A stretch of 64,000 nucleotides of DNA, from assembly GCA_020091685.1 (NCBI GenBank), contig CM034601.1, positions 3,968,920-4,032,919 on the forward strand. Reading direction: 5' to 3'. Each line of letters opens with the position of its first letter. Position 1 is the stretch's first letter. This document shows, piece by piece, positions 44,797 to 55,175 of the stretch. A model generated the notes under the pieces. The model saw only the letters and a list, made by a program, of their open reading frames with translations. It was not told where the DNA came from and searched no databases. The DNA comes from Lutjanus erythropterus (taxonomy: Eukaryota > Chordata > Actinopteri > Lutjaniformes > Lutjanidae). The position numbers and the translations under genes were made by a program.

Positions 44797-45060
44797 GTGG
44801 TCTCATTTTGTTCGGACTTTTCAACTTTTCAGTTTGATCCTGACCACAGTTACAACCGTGAAACCTCCCTTGGACCACAGTCTGGACGAAACAGCCGAAC
44901 CTTCGTCCAACCAGAAGAGGTGGTCTTGGTCCAGATCAAACTGAAACATTTGTTTCTAGTCTGGAAACATTTTATTTTCTGGATTGCTTGGACTTTCAGA
45001 AGAATGTACACAATGTAACAAGAATGTGAACCAGATTATCGGGTGTGAAAAGTGCCTTAG
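44797..45060. mobile_element. Possible MITE, right end only
   Basis: It ends GGGTGTGAAAAGTGCCTTAG, like the right end of the adjacent element (GGTGTGAACCTGGCCTTAG). The left end is uncertain. The CTGGACGAAACAGCCGAACC style fits the same family. Confidence 0.35.
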
Positions 45061-45296
45061 GGCGACTTTACACCAGCCTCATTTCAATCCACTGGAACTG
45101 AACCCTGGAGCATTTACTCGTTCGCTTGGGTTGGTGACAAACTCTAGTACGGACCAAACAACTGCTCTTTGGTCCATCTTGGGCCGCTGTTTTCTTTTTA
45201 CCCACCAACTGTACACAGTTTCTGGACAATTTGAATTTTGTTGTTCGTAAGGTTCGACTCAGAAACTGCACGTTTTTGGTGTGAACCTGGCCTTAG
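45055..45296. mobile_element. MITE with TIRs, 'CTTAGGGCGACTTTACACC' type
   Basis: The left end CTTAGGGCGACTTTACACCA pairs with the right end GGTGTGAACCTGGCCTTAG, whose inverse is CTAAGGCCAGGTTCACACC. Known style of fish MITE; its interior has the usual GGACCAAACAACTGCTCTTT words. It overlaps or abuts the previous element at CCTTAG, so the two may be nested or in tandem. Confidence 0.55.
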
Positions 45297-45594
45297 TCTC
45301 TGAAGTAGGGGTACAACAATTTCAATACTAAATTGAAAAAACAATACAGTGTAGTATTAATCTTTTTCAAGAAGAATTTGAAGATATTAATTGTGACTTT
45401 AAAATCAACAAGTCATATCGACATTCTGTAGTAAATAAATGCAGACAATTAAGACGATTACTTCATCATGGGTTGTTAAATGGGAACTTTCCTCACGATT
45501 TAGAGGAACTGCAGCAGCTGCCCCATCCACAGTAATCACAGGACCAGAACATACTTGTGATGCTGTGAGTGAGCTGCCCTCCTTCTCCTTAACT

Positions 45595-46060
45595 TAATTC
45601 AATTTTCATCTTTTCAGTCAACAGCATTCATCCCCCCCACATGCAGCTCAGAGCCGCCACACCGACTGAGCAGCGAATGCGCGACGCTCCTGCCGATGTC
45701 ACTTTTGTTAATCATATCTTTTCTATTCTACATGGAGAGCGCGAGAATACAGCAGCCATTACACACGCCGCTGCCCAATTAGAGCAGGAATGTGAATTAA
45801 TGAGCGGGTCAGGGCAGGTTAATGAAGGGTGGCGCTGATCTGCTGAGGGCTGAAATTAAAAACTGTATCGTCCGTCCGAGTAAAGTTTCACCGAGGCAGC
45901 TGCTCCCTCTGACTCGCTATTATCATGTTAGTGCCGCCTTGTGTTCATGCTATCACTCTTTAAACTATCATGCAGGGCTGAGTGGCTGCTCAGAGGGCGG
46001 GAGGTGACATGTCATGTTTTATAGGCCGCTGTCAGCCTGCAGGGCCGTCACCCCCTGAAT
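45595..46060. promoter_or_regulatory. Large unique block with conserved-element character
   Basis: GC-higher and non-repetitive: GAATTAATGAGCGGGTCAGG, GGTTAATGAAGGGTGGCGCT and GAGGGCTGAAATTAAAAACT combine ATTA cores with GC-rich words. Overlapping + frames (45641-45838 and 45822-46007) have no recognised product. Regulatory DNA is favoured but unproven. Confidence 0.33.
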
Positions 46061-46699
46061 ACAACTTTATATTCACTGATTCATGAAAATGAAATAAACC
46101 ACTTATAGCAGGAAGGAGAAGAGAAGAAGAAGCAGAAAATAGCACATTATGTTTAGAATAACCACTGAAGAATATGTTTATTTTGAGATTTTTATGGATT
46201 TACAACAAATCTAATGCTTGTGCATTGACTTAAGGGGGAAACTCATCCCCTTGAGATTGATTATAATGAAAATGCACTATGAAAAAAATCATTCACACAT
46301 GTTTCTGACAAACGCTGAGTTCTCAACACCCCATTCAAATATTGAACAGGTAGAAAGGGAAAAGAAAGAACTTCAATTGAATTTCATGTAAAACCTGAAA
46401 TTGCCTGTTATCCTTTAAGAGGGGTGATCATTTCTTCAGATATTCTTGCAGCAGAATATTTTGCATGAGTAGGTGTTTCATTTTGGAGTGAAAGCCCTTC
46501 ACTGCAGGTTAAGTGCCTGTTTTGCGCGAACACCTTTGTGCCGATTCATGACACATGACCAAGGCTGTACGTACTCTCAACGTTAAGAGCTGCTAGCTCA
46601 GATGAATGCTGAACCAATCAACATCCAACTGAGTTACAGCAGAGAACCATGAAGAACTAACATTACATTACACAGCTCCAGTTGGAAAAAAATTCTCAG
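46061..46699. other. Unassigned DNA
   Basis: Nothing recognised. Confidence 0.5.
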
Positions 46700-47075
46700 A
46701 AATTACAGATTACACCCAAATTTCACAGTTAATTACGTAATAATTAGCAAGTATCATTTTCATGTAGTGGGTGGTAACCACCAAGTAGCACATTATATTT
46801 GCGGAGAAAGTTCAAATATGTGAAATGGTAATTACCATGTAACAAATGACACTTGTGAATTATCACATACTATGAGATTTGGGGGTAATTTCACACAAAA
46901 AAACAAACATGTCACTTGGTGATTACCATCCACTACATGAAAACGCTAATTAACAATGAAATTTAGGCATAATTTGTGGTTGATTTCTAAAAAAAATTCA
47001 AATATATTACTTGGTAATTCCCACTTATTTACCATGAAATTATGGGAACTGCAAATTGATGTGTCATCTTACTTT
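46700..47075. repeat. AT-rich inverted plus tandem repeat cluster
   Basis: 46757-46786 and 46914-46943 are inverted copies with about 28 of 30 bases matching (core TTTTCATGTAGTGG). Inside lies the 12-bp palindrome TGGTAATTACCA (46826-46837). From 46811 onward about three degenerate direct units of roughly 93 bases recur, each with TTCAAATAT or ACATGTCAC, then GGTAATTACCA or a variant, then ATGAAATT...GGG. Not a family I can name. Confidence 0.65.
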
Positions 47076-47219
47076 TTGTGATGTTTAAACACATTATCAA
47101 AAGTTTTTATTTCTCTGTAGCACTGAAACCTTAGTTATCAAGAACCAACTAAAATGCAGCAGTCACGTTGTTTGGATGAAAGATGAGTGATTAATCTTCT
47201 ACTCCCAGCCAAGAGAAGG
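47076..47219. other. Unassigned DNA
   Basis: Nothing recognised. Confidence 0.5.
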
Positions 47220-47700
47220 CAAACATAAAAGAAGCGTATAACAGAAGCGATGCAGAGACATCTAAAAGGCCAACATCCTGCTGAGAAATGAGCTACTGCA
47301 AACCCATCGAGCCGCACCGAACCAACACGCTCGAAGAGGGGAGGTGATCACGTCTGCAGCACACACATGAAAGGACACCTGACATCAGAGAAGGGGAAAT
47401 GCAATGAGCAAAGATCTGATTGTCATTTTTTAAGACTTTGTTGTTTCTGTTTTCGTAGGCAGAGACGAATCGAAACCCAGAAATGAGAATCACTACACTG
47501 AGGGGGACTGATGCTGTGGGACGGTTCACAAAGCTCGCCCTCAGCACCGAAAGATGATGGTCATTTTTCATTTTCACGTTGACAGACTTTATTAATTACT
47601 GAAAGAGGCATAAAGGATGCATTAGACTAATGAATACTTGTGGGTGAGATAAGATATGCTTGATTACCCTCCATACTGTTGCAGATGTTCGTGTCAGCCA
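47220..47700. promoter_or_regulatory. Unique block with conserved-element character
   Basis: Non-repetitive, moderately GC-rich. Includes GTAGGCAGAGACGAATCG and a homeodomain-rich right part (TTTATTAATTACTGAAAG, CATTAGACTAATGAATAC). No supported frame. Confidence 0.3.
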
Positions 47701-47880
47701 AAAGATATACGTTAAATGGGAAGGAGTGTCTGGACGGGGAAAAGAAGGAAAGGGAAGAAGAACAGGAAATGAAATGGGAAGGAAATGAAAAGAAAGAATG
47801 GAAAGCAAAATGGAAACAACAGAAAGGAAATGAAAACCTACTGTCTGCGGATGTCTTGACTGATGCATGCAAAAAGTGAC
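47701..47880 (+). repeat. Purine-rich stretch
   Basis: A- and G-rich with GGAAAGG/GAAATG words. Together with the following pyrimidine tract it makes a strand-asymmetry switch near 47880. Confidence 0.6.
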
Positions 47881-48170
47881 ACTCCCTTTGTTTTCATGTC
47901 TGCCCTTATGGTATGTGTCACTATCTTTCTTATTCCAAATACTCTAGCCACACCTTACTTTCCTCCTTTCATCCCTCTATCATCCCTTTGCTCAGACTTC
48001 CAGCCCTGTTACTCCGTCTCACATTTTTCCATCTGTTTTCTCCATCTGATCCTTTATTTCTCTCCCCATCTCTCAATTTCTAGGTCACACACTTTCTATC
48101 TCTCTCCTTCCTTGTCTCAGCTTTTATCTCCCTGCCTCTCTCTCTCTCTCACTCCATCCATCTCTCTCCA
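47881..48170 (+). repeat. Pyrimidine-rich tract ending in an acceptor-like site
   Basis: C/T-rich, ending CATCTCTCTCCAG at about 48171. Frame 47863-48294 (143 codons) is a low-complexity artefact. Confidence 0.8.
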
Positions 48171-48171
48171 G

Positions 48172-48310
48172 CTAAGAAAGATTAAAGTGGAGGCAGAAGT
48201 CGCGTTAATGGCCATCAGCTCATCCTGTGCAGGCAGTTCCCTGTCTGCACCGCCTACCTGCTTAATTAGTCGAGAGGCGAACCTCTGGCAATGAACCTGC
48301 CACTGACTAT
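48172..48310. promoter_or_regulatory. Unique block after the pyrimidine tract
   Basis: AGTGGAGGCAGAAGTCGCGT, TAATGGCCATCAGCTCATCC and CCTGCTTAATTAGTCGAGAG: compact, unique, with palindromic TGGCCA and a TTAATTA core. The same pyrimidine-tract-then-unique-block arrangement is seen at 27551-28620. An exon is possible but no stop-free frame with a donor was recognised. Confidence 0.33.

Positions 48311-48311
<1 letters not shown>

Positions 48312-48346
<35 letters not shown>
48312..48346 (+). repeat. (CA)n microsatellite
   Basis: About 17 CA units. Confidence 0.95.
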
Positions 48347-48349
<3 letters not shown>

Positions 48350-48350
<1 letters not shown>

Positions 48351-48589
48351 GTATGTACTGAATGTCCTTATGGGGACTTTGCATTGACTACATTCATGCT
48401 GTAACCCTACCATACCCTATACAGGAATAATTCTAATATTTCCAGATAAATAATTAGAGTTTTGCTGCTTTTTATCTGATTGTATTCAAAACAAATGATG
48501 ACCAGTGTTATCCTGCAGCTTTTACATCGCTGTTGTAAACACTCAGTGTCTGGTAACTGCTGTATTACCAAGGAACATCACTTAAATGA
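48350..48589. other. Unassigned DNA
   Basis: Nothing recognised. Confidence 0.5.
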
Positions 48590-48680
48590 CCAGTGTGTAG
48601 AATTTAGTGGCATCTAGTCCTCTCCTTACAAATATGTATGAGAACCTACAACCTGCAGTAGCTGCAAAACTCCCCTAAAT
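48590..48680 (+). repeat. Teleost repeat, 'gaccagtgtgtagaatttagtgg' type
   Basis: ACCAGTGTGTAGAATTTAGT and GGCATCTAGTCCTC match an abundant fish repeat from memory. Right limit approximate. Confidence 0.65.
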
Positions 48681-48902
48681 GTGAAAAGCTGTATTAGGTT
48701 AGGTGTACATCCCCCTAAATCTTACACACCGACCATAGCCTCACGAGCAACACCAAAAGGCCGTGATGGTGATGGCACACTAGAAAACAAAAGGGTTGAA
48801 TCAGTGCTTGGACGGATGAAAACTGAAGACACAACTACCCTGAAGAGTTGGACAGACGGAAATCAAAATAATTTTGTCCTGTGTATTAGGGCTGGACACT
48901 AA

Positions 48903-49345
48903 AGTTGAGTAGTGCACAAAAAACAACCTACTGTTCAATGTCAGCAAGGCAGAGGAGCCGATTGTTTGTTTTCAGAGAAAGGAGACAAAGACACACCCCC
49001 CATGTCCACATCAGTGGAGCTGAGGTGGAGCAGGTTTAGGTTCCTGGGACTCAACATCACAGAGAACCTGTCATGGACATCACACATCTTCACCCTGGTA
49101 AAGAAGGCTGAATTTCCATTTTCCCGTGCCAAGTTCTTGTTAACTTCTGCAGAGGAGCAACTGAAAGCATCATATCTGGAAAGATCACAAATTGCCAGGG
49201 GATGCACATGATCCAGAACAGGAGGACTCTACAGCGGGTGATTAAAAACTGCCCAGAACATCACTGGTACCCATCTACATCAGTGAAATCAGGGAGGACC
49301 ACACCAACCCCAGCCACAGCATGTTCACACTGCTGCCTTCAGCCA
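48903..49345 (+). pseudogene. L2-like LINE ORF2 C-terminal fragment
   Basis: On the + strand, in shifting frames: NLLFNVSKAEE, the 'NVSKTKE' segment after the reverse transcriptase core; FRFLGLNITENLSWTSHI, the 'FKFLGVHI...LSW..H' segment; then VKKA; and finally REDHTNPSHSMFTLLPSA, the LINE tail 'HP.H.LF.LLPSG'. Several frameshifts and stops are present. The upstream catalytic part is absent, as expected of a 5'-truncated insertion. It runs straight into a (TCAA)n array. The 56-kb fragment is the same family and overlaps it in the middle. Confidence 0.8.
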
Positions 49346-49347
49346 AT

Positions 49348-49404
<57 letters not shown>
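49346..49404 (+). repeat. (TCAA)n microsatellite at the LINE end
   Basis: About 14 units of TCAA. Position at the 3' end of the LINE suggests it grew from the element's own tail repeat. Confidence 0.95.
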
Positions 49405-49510
49405 GAGGAAATTAAACAGAAATCTTGTTATACAACCTCGTTGTAAATGATAAATAAATTGCATTGTATCTGCTGTAATAGCTGAGATATTACTTGCCAA
49501 CACATGAAAG

Positions 49511-50008
49511 GGATACTTCACCCAAAAATGAAAATTTAGTCGTTATCTACTCACACTCATGCTGATTGAGGGTTGGGTTTAGTTTTGTAGTCCACAAACA
49601 CTGCTGAAGGAAAACTGTGCTGCAGTTTTTAAACATAAAAAACGTAAACATAAAATGCCTCCATACTGTTCATCTGGTGTAACCCATGTCTCCTAAATAT
49701 CATGTTTTGAGCCTGAATCACACTCACACTCCACTGGGTCTGGGTGTGCAAACTGCATGTCAGGAGTTTAGGAAACATGGATTATGCCAGACGAACAGTA
49801 TGGAGGCATTTTATGGTTTCTTTCCAGTTGCTTTTTTATGTTTGAAAACTGGTCACCATCCACTTACACTGTTTGGGAGATACTGCAGTGCTGTTTTTCT
49901 GTGAAACTCCAGCAGTGTGTTTTGCAAACTAACGAAACAAACCCAACCCTCATTCGGCATCAGGGTGAGTAGATAATGACTGAATTTTCATTTTTAGGTG
50001 AACTATGA
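49511..50008. mobile_element. Foldback element, about 190-240-bp arms
   Basis: The left arm (49511-49697) begins ATACTTCACCCAAAAATGAA. The right arm (49767-50008) is its inverse, starting from the outer end as ATAGTTCACCTAAAAATGAA. Similarity continues inward through CAGTCATTATCTACTCACC, GAGGGTTGGGTTT and finally GCCTCCATACTGTTCATCTG, leaving a 69-bp loop. The single strand would fold almost entirely into a hairpin. The end sequence is a phrase common to fish MITEs. No coding capacity. Confidence 0.8.
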
Positions 50009-50820
50009 CTCAGGATATAATCCTCAAAAGGCAGATTGACTACGCACGGAAATCTGATCAAGCAGAGGGCTAGTATTTGCATCCTCACAGACCGAATTCA
50101 CAAAAACTGCCTTTTTATGTTGTAAACAGTTCATTAAGTCTGACAACCCGCTAGGTGTGCTGAAGATTCCCGGAACTACAGCTGATCCATCACAGTTTAA
50201 ACTGAACCCAAGTCTGTAATTTATCCTTGAGGAACACACCAGCCAAAAATGACCTCGCTTTGCAAAAAATGTCTTCACACTGACGGTTTAAAGCGTAGGT
50301 CCTCACCAAAATAGGAACACAGGAAAACACACACAGCTTCATACCTCCAAATCCAGCAGGCATCCACTAGTATTTTCTAATTAGTCCACAGAGCGTGTGG
50401 AAACAGTGGGTGAGTTAATAACAGCCGGCACCCTCCCACACTTACAGCCTATTAATGAGTAGAAGATATGATAGATATGCCAGCATTGTTTTAATTTTTT
50501 TGTTGTTTATCATCCTTTATGGGACTATTTTGCCTAAATTTAGCTTTTTCTTTGATTTTACGATTCTGTTGTTATTGTATCATGTATATGGACGTATGTT
50601 GCAGTGGGTTATAGAGCGCAAAAGACAATTATCGCCACAGCTGGTGTATAAGAGGCAGCAGGGAAAGGACTGAATGCAGACTATAGTGGTAGGCAAGGAC
50701 AGATCAGTGAGTTTATGTTCCAAAAAGAAGATGCAAAAACTCACAGGCATGGGCGGCAGGGCCAAACAGTTCAAACATCAGCTGTAAAAAGTCCACAGAG
50801 TTGCTGATAACAGGATACAG
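50009..50820. other. Unassigned DNA
   Basis: Nothing recognised. Confidence 0.5.
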
Positions 50821-50838
50821 AAAAAAAAAAAAAAAAAA
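50821..50838 (+). repeat. Poly(A) run, 18 bases
   Basis: Uninterrupted A run, preceded by GATACAG. Not clearly a retroposon tail. Confidence 0.9.
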
Positions 50839-51100
50839 CAAGCTCGAAAGCAATGACAGAAGGCAACACAACATCCACAACAGTCTGACAAGGAAAGAAA
50901 GGATTTGGGCCAGTAAATGAAGTAAGTGGCTGATGAGAGGTGCATGTGGGGAAACGGGCAGAGAAGCTCAGGTGAGGGGAATAAGCTGATTGCTGTGATT
51001 GCACGGCAGATGGGAGTTGCAGGATCTGGAAAGCAGGGAGACAAATCTGAGGGCATGCAGTGGGCTGGTGAAGAATCGGCAGCACGTCCACTCCCAACTA
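50839..51100. other. Unassigned DNA
   Basis: Nothing recognised. Confidence 0.5.
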
Positions 51101-52163
51101 ATCAAATACAGCAGCTCGGTCAGTGGCCCCACACATCAAACTATGATGCTGTATGTACCTCTCTAACATCAGTTTTGCACTTGCACGGCTCTATGGTCAA
51201 GTTAGCATTAATAAATATGCAACATCTGGGTAGGCTTTGATAATAAAGGCACAAAAATGACTTGCTTGGTTAAAGGTAAAGATTGTTTTTTGGGCTAAAA
51301 TAAGTTATGTTAATTATTTATAATTATATATATTATTATAATTATTTCTCTCAGAGATTTTCAGTTCTGATCCTATTCTGACACCTGAATTTGGATAACC
51401 ATACCGATACCAGAGCTCTCTTTATTATTATTATTACTATTATTATTACAATGTGTCTGGTGAGATGAGGCTGGAACTTAACTTCTTGGACCACCGTATG
51501 TTCACATTAAGACAGGGTTGCGATGTCATCCTCCGACCACTGTGTGGCGCTGCATATGCATTAATGCATTACAAATACACACACAAAAATGTTTGTTAAG
51601 TTTGCTCATTTATGTTCCAAAAGCTACTTCTTGTTTGTAATGTGTTTGAAATATGTTCACAACATGGTGGTTTACTTTCGTTGATGTTGGTAATTGCAAT
51701 TTTTGTGCTGATTTATTCTCTAAGAAAAAGTGCTAATATAGAATTAGAAATATAGAAATACCTTTGAGTTTGTTCCGTGCCAAAAAGGTGGGTCTGTGCA
51801 TTTAGATCAGAATAACGATCTATGACGTCCAATACCTGATGAGCGAACTACATTAATGTTACATTAAACCCCCCCATATATGTATTGGGTAAGCTCTGTA
51901 ACTTAAAAAGAAAAAGAATATAGCACTTATTTTGTTTTTACGAGGGATATGAACCCCTGTCTCCTGGGTGAAACTCCTGTGCATAACTCACCGCCTCAAC
52001 ATGTGGACTTGCTTGCTCTTTATCTGTGTCACCAGACTTTGATGGTACATCAAAAACTGACCAAAAACGCCAGAGGGCCGCCTCCAAAAATTATGCTACA
52101 GGGGTATCTACAGCATCATAGTTTGAGGCACAGGGGCACTGACCAAGCTGCTGCATTTGTTGT
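51101..52163. mobile_element. TIR element, 1.06 kb, non-autonomous
   Basis: The left end ACAGCAGCTCGGTCAGTGG, then CCCCACACATCAAACTATGA, is inverted at the right end: bases 52095-52163 reverse-complement to GCAGCAGCTTGGTCAGTGCC, then CTCAAACTATGATGCTGTAG. Similarity covers about 55 bases. The interior has AT-rich runs, a (TTA)n array and a GATACC-type piece near 51400. The frame 51949-52395 runs out through the right TIR and is incidental. The short element at 24605-24960 is a relative. A target duplication was not found. Confidence 0.6.
51420..51449 (+). repeat. (TTA)n microsatellite
   Basis: TTATTA units with one CTA interruption, inside the TIR element. Confidence 0.85.
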
Positions 52164-52934
52164 GTTGGGTCTGGAATGGCTACTAAGGGACCTGGAAGTA
52201 GGAATGCAGCTGGATGAAGAGACACCGAGACAATTATCCTCAACGTCCTCCTCCCTTTTATCAGGGGTGCAAATGCTAACAACTTGCTACACTTTGAAAA
52301 TACATAAATGTTCAAATGAGTCTTTTGAAAAGGAATCATATTTAAACCTGAGCAAAGCATTTGACCTCTCAAACAGAATGAATGACAAGGTCTAGACTTC
52401 CTTTGTCAAGACTCGATGAAAATGGTGAAAAGTATGAGATCCACAAGTAAAATGGATGATTTAGAGCAACAGACGTGTGCATTAGTACAGGTGAGGATGT
52501 CAGGTTACTTCACTCTTCATATATTCTGATCAATTAAAGCATGATGCTACATATTCCTTTCAACACTGAAAGTGATGTTTAAGTCGGACTAAACTTTACT
52601 GAACTGGAACTTTTATCAAAGTGTTTTTGCAAGACTTGGGGAGAGCAATCACATAAGTGAAACACAGTTCCATGAAGCCTTTTGTTGTTCCAGAGGGAGC
52701 TGCGTGAAATCTGATAAACTGCCGGCGTTGGTGGAGCTGAAGACTACAACTTTGAAAACGAGGTGAATCCGGGGGTGTGAATTTACAAAGAAGTGAGTTT
52801 ACCGGACCTCTGTTGCCTGCTCTCTACTGAGACTAGCTGCTCAAGAGATTAGCTGCTACTGGCATAACAACCCCCGAATCTCTCAACAAACAGCTGGATG
52901 TTAGAGATGCATTGTGGGTAATGTTTGTTGCAAT
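52164..52934. other. Unassigned DNA
   Basis: Nothing recognised. Confidence 0.5.
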
Positions 52935-53060
52935 TGTTGTTAGGAGTTTGTATCTCCTGGGAGACCTCTGCTGCTGATGCTAATATTTGTTCTCGCAATC
53001 TGTCTCATTAGCCATCGGCCTTTGTCGAAAGACTTAATGCACTTACGGGAAATGAAACCA
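52935..53060. promoter_or_regulatory. Short unique block with ATTA and Sox-like cores
   Basis: GTCTCATTAGCCATCGGCC followed by TTTGTCGAAAGACTTAATGC. CATTAG and CTTAAT homeodomain cores flank CCTTTGT, a Sox core. Short and unique. Weak. Confidence 0.25.
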
Positions 53061-54093
53061 CGTTTTATGAATAAGTTCTGATGTAGTGAAAATTTAACTC
53101 ACATGACTGATCAGTTGTCTTCGCTTCAACAGTCTCACTGCCCTCATGGCTCATGGTTCTGCGTTTACGCCTGTTTTTGCATTTGTGTGTTTGTACACGC
53201 CTGTGCGGGGGATACTAATATGTTCTTGGCCCATTTGTAACAGAGATGATTTTACTTGACTACAGACAAATATTGAGCTGAAAGCATCTTCTGTATGTGG
53301 CCTCTGCTATAAATAAATTTAATTAACTAAATTGCAGCACATCTGTGATCTGATGTAACCTCCCTTACATTAATATCTTGAAGTATTAATGTATGTATGT
53401 TATGTATATGCCTTCTGCGTTGTTTATCAGTGTTTGATGTTTAATGGTGCTCTTTTCATTCCATCATCTTGTTGCTCCCTCTTCCTCTGCAGTAGCATAA
53501 TCATTTTCTGTCTGGAGAATTGGCACCACCTACAGCTTATTATTGTTCTATGAACCAGCTACTACTAACCACATATCAGTTGTGACTGGAAACAAGATTT
53601 ACTTGAAATGAGGTTAAATTTATGATACATTTGGATGAAAATGTGGCTCTTGTGATGCTAAATTTGCACATATGATGTTGTATTTCTTCTGAATACCTGG
53701 ACATGTAGAACTTTAGGGAATTTCCATTGTATCTTAATTGGTTAAATATCTTCTTTTTTAATGATTGCTCTGCATTGTGCATTTAAACATGTGAAATTCT
53801 GTCTGCAGGTAAAACCTCCCCAGTGGGATACTAAAGCACTGAACAGAAGTGAACTCTACACCCTGATGACGTCACCTGCTCAGTCACAACACACAGCGCA
53901 CATCACATGTGTGTGATCTTGTAAATCCAGCGCCGTCAGCGAGGCTCCCGTGTGTGAAGACAGGAATAATAAACCTTCCTGGGTCCTTCAGCTCTCACAG
54001 CTCTGATGACTTATTACCAGCTGTATCAAAGCTGAACACTGCGCTACAGCTCCGCAGAGAGGAGGCTTGACTGGGTTTATGACCGCACTGTAG
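53061..54093. other. Unassigned DNA with a weak exon lead
   Basis: Mostly AT-rich and featureless. The stretch 53809-53990 (CTGCAG site, 35 open codons, AATAAA at 53968-53973) is discussed as a lead. Confidence 0.4.
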
Positions 54094-54111
54094 GTGTGTG
54101 TGTGTGTGTGT
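54094..54111 (+). repeat. (GT)n microsatellite, short
   Basis: Nine GT units. Confidence 0.9.
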
Positions 54112-54310
54112 CTGAGTTCCTAGAGTGGGTGTGCTTGTAAGCATTCCTCTGCACGTGCCTGTGTGTCTGAAGAGAAACAAGGGAGACACAGAATTCACAT
54201 GAAAACAATTTCACCCATCCCTCTCTGTCCTCTATTTCTCCTTTTCCTGGCTCTTTACCGCCTTACTGCGCCTCATCATCGGGACTCCTCACAGGCACAG
54301 ATGCACGGAT

Positions 54311-54335
54311 ACACACACACACACACACACACACA
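54311..54335 (+). repeat. (AC)n microsatellite
   Basis: About 12 AC units. Confidence 0.9.
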
Positions 54336-54589
54336 TCATGCAGCATGGACAGAATGCTTGCTGTGCAGTGGACACATGAGAGAAAAGCCATGACTTCAGT
54401 TTTTCCTTGACCTTTAGCTGGACATGGAAATGCCCCATTCAAAAAGAAAAGAGAACCTGTCAACATTTCGATGATAGTGTGTTTGTCTGTTGCATGTATG
54501 CATGAGCATTGGTGGGAGATTCAATCCGACTTATTCGCCCTGTAAAAGGTCTTGTGTTCATTCTCTGCTTGAGGTAAAAACAAAATGAA

Positions 54590-54765
54590 GCAAATGTGTA
54601 AACGCCAAAAACTGCAGTTCCTCAAATGGCCACTTGAGGCTGACTCAAGCTAGTCAATCCCCCATATTAAAACACCCAACTTTACAGCAGAAACATGTTT
54701 ACAGCCTGGTACAAAATAAAAACCATTTTGGTGTCTATAGCTAATTTCTGCATTCATGACAATCT
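54590..54765 (+). repeat. Abundant percomorph repeat fragment
   Basis: CTGCAGTTCCTCAAATGGCC, ACTTGAGGCTGACTCAAGC, CCAACTTTACAGCAGAAAC and GTTTACAGCCTGGTACAAAA follow the order of a repeat I recognise well from fish genomes. Class unknown. Confidence 0.7.
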
Positions 54766-54944
54766 GTTAAAATTGTATCAATTCTTATGTATAGAGTTAT
54801 GTTAAAGTCATATCATTTATGACATAACACTGGGTTTTGATGCTCTTTAGAGCCCAAAAACTTTTTCTCATGAGCTTAATCATATCACAGCATCTGTGAA
54901 ATTACATGTTTCACTATCAGTTTATTTCATCCAGGCCTATAACA

Positions 54945-55175
54945 TTTGGAAAGTCTTTGGGAAAACATTTTGTCCCATTCAAGGTAGCGTAGACTAAACC
55001 AGAAGTTAACTGCTTGGCCGAATTAAGTCTCTATTGTGCTTGTTCTATGCGTCGTACGATGCAGAACATGGAAGTTGACTTTGTGCTCCACTGAGCAGCT
55101 TTCATCAGAGTGAACGGAGGTTCGCCGTCAATGCTGTATCCAGTTCTTCTAAGTACATCCATGGTGACAGGTGAG
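54945..55175 (+). repeat. Teleost repeat fragment ending in CCATGG
   Basis: GAACGGAGGTTCGCCGTCAA, TGCTGTATCCAGTTCTTCTA and CATCCATGG match a frequent percomorph repeat. The left part (GGGAAAACATTTTGTCCCAT) probably belongs to it. It may be one insertion with 54590-54765, interrupted. Confidence 0.6.

Noticed and set aside
45251-45270. GGTTCGACTC as a tRNA B-box
   Set aside because: No A-box or cloverleaf; it lies inside a MITE.
47863-48294. 143-codon + frame
   Set aside because: Most of it lies in a pyrimidine tract; no recognised domain or splice support.
49346-49404. Regular repeat considered as a CRISPR-like array
   Set aside because: Four-base units without spacers, in a vertebrate genome: a microsatellite.
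51949-52395. 148-codon + frame
   Set aside because: Overlaps the right TIR of a non-autonomous element and continues into flanking DNA; no domain.
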